From: CAJQQY01 sp964352225
GTDB lineage: Bacteria; Bacteroidota; Bacteroidia; Chitinophagales; Saprospiraceae
Direction of reading: 5' to 3'
Length of the DNA stretch: 24,916 nt
NCBI GenBank assembly: GCA_964352225.1
Contig: CAYGRM010000049.1
Location: 1-24,916 of the forward strand
Below the pieces are notes generated by a model. That model ran no database searches and was not told the DNA's origin. It saw nothing but the letters and a program-made list of their open reading frames with translations. The translations under genes were made by a program, and so were the position numbers. Positions 24,231-24,916 of the stretch are shown one piece after another (positions within the stretch are counted from its first letter, which is position 1; each line of letters begins with the position of its first letter).

Positions 24231-24916
24231 ATGATTGAAAACAATGAAAACGCTAGTAGTATTTTTGAAACTGCTGAATTTGTTCCAATTGATTTAAATT
24301 GGCGTAAAAAGTATTATAGGTCTTCTTTAATCAAACGTGCAATTGCCAATATCTTAGATAATATTATTATTGGAATTCCTTTGGCTATTCCTTTCATTTT
24401 TTTATTAATACTAATAAACGATGGATTGGACTCAGAAATCAGAAATGTAAATCAGGGATTGCAGTTAGAAGTCCAAGATATAAATCAGGAATTCCAATCA
24501 GAAGTCCAAGATATAAATCAGGAATTCCAATCAGAAATAGAGGAATTTAAAATTAAAGATATTTTATCGAACTTATCTCCAACAGATTCAAATGAATTGA
24601 ATTCGGAGATTAAGAAAATAAATTCTGAATTGGAGTTGGAAATAACAAAGTTTGATTTGGATTATATAGAATCATACTATGATATATTCGATACTGAATG
24701 GCAAAAAGACTTTGATGAAATTAAAGATTTAAATATTAAGGCTATTCGTAATGGAGACATTAAAGTATTGAGTAAAACAGATACAAAATATTCTAAATTG
24801 TTAAATAAGGTAAGGAAGGAAATACAAAATCCAAAAGCAATTAAAGCGCTTATGGATTCAGAAAAGATACAAAAAGCTCAAATTAAGGCATTACAAAAGA
24901 TACAAAAAGCTCAAAT
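24231..24916 (+). CDS. Membrane-anchored hendecad coiled-coil protein (partial, runs off window)
   Basis: An open frame of 228 codons begins at the ATG at 24231 and continues past the window end. Residues 1-38 are soluble, about 39-60 form one membrane helix (IIIGIPLAIPFIFLLILI), and the rest is a long charged coiled coil. Residues 70-102 consist of three 11-residue units (VQDINQEFQSE type), and the same 11-residue period returns at the end (KIQKAQIKALQ). No catalytic domain is visible in the part present. Placement just behind the TIR gene suggests a two-gene operon in which this protein could be a membrane-anchored sensor, scaffold or partner. I do not recognise a family. Confidence 0.75.
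   Translation, partial: MIENNENASSIFETAEFVPIDLNWRKKYYRSSLIKRAIANILDNIIIGIPLAIPFIFLLILINDGLDSEIRNVNQGLQLEVQDINQEFQSEVQDINQEFQSEIEEFKIKDILSNLSPTDSNELNSEIKKINSELELEITKFDLDYIESYYDIFDTEWQKDFDEIKDLNIKAIRNGDIKVLSKTDTKYSKLLNKVRKEIQNPKAIKALMDSEKIQKAQIKALQKIQKAQ
24438..24536 (+). repeat. Three tandem 33-bp coding repeats
   Basis: Two identical 33-bp units start at 24471 and 24504, and a diverged first unit starts at 24438. They encode 11-residue units inside the coiled-coil gene. Identity between the last two copies points to recent unit duplication. A second region with the same 33-bp spacing starts at 24864 (AAGATACAAAAAGCTCAAAT recurs at 24897). Confidence 0.9.

Noticed and set aside
24438..24536. 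Possible short direct-repeat array (CRISPR-like)
   Set aside because: The 33-bp units are contiguous, in frame and without spacers, encoding an 11-residue coil repeat.

Overview
The window looks like a chromosomal segment of an AT-rich member of the Bacteroidota, probably of the Saprospiria type. Three proteins end in type IX secretion (T9SS) C-terminal sorting domains with a PNP motif. There are SPII lipoproteins, a one-piece hybrid two-component system, no obvious Shine-Dalgarno sequences, and a DUF7009-type protein. The lineage is inferred from family content only; I see no rRNA or tRNA gene.

Layout. 1-3.6 kb: a stranded C-terminal coding fragment, a BaxI_1/YccA-type membrane protein, a PqqB-like metallo-beta-lactamase-fold lipoprotein, a small membrane/coiled-coil protein and a four-helix membrane protein. 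3.6-9.1 kb: a secreted multidomain GH81 beta-1,3-glucanase (CBM6, CBM56, T9SS tail), then a convergent FMN-dependent alpha-hydroxy-acid oxidase; a decayed copy of the oxidase 3' end lies on the far side of the glucanase. 9.4-16.4 kb: a secreted cytochrome c / PHM-like copper monooxygenase fusion, two small proteins and a very large secreted reprolysin-type metalloprotease. 16.7-18.2 kb: thymidine kinase and a divergent proline-rich protein.

18.2-24.9 kb is a disturbed accessory region. A 284-bp imperfect inverted-repeat element abuts a rhomboid protease gene broken by one in-frame TAG. The rhomboid 3' end occurs twice more downstream (about 20.0 and 23.1 kb), each copy closing off a block of accessory DNA: a lipoprotein gene in the first block, a small secreted protein and a hybrid histidine kinase/AraC regulator in the second. 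The last rhomboid copy meets, tail to tail, the C-terminal remnant of an outer-membrane beta-barrel gene. Next comes a likely two-gene unit: a small TIR-domain protein and a membrane-anchored coiled-coil protein built on 33-bp (11-residue) repeats, running off the window end.

The two most notable themes are (1) repeated duplication of gene 3' ends around accessory genes, at the oxidase and the rhomboid, with no recombinase gene in the blocks, and (2) the TIR plus hendecad-coil gene pair, a candidate immune/effector module of unfamiliar composition. Both need comparative data to confirm.
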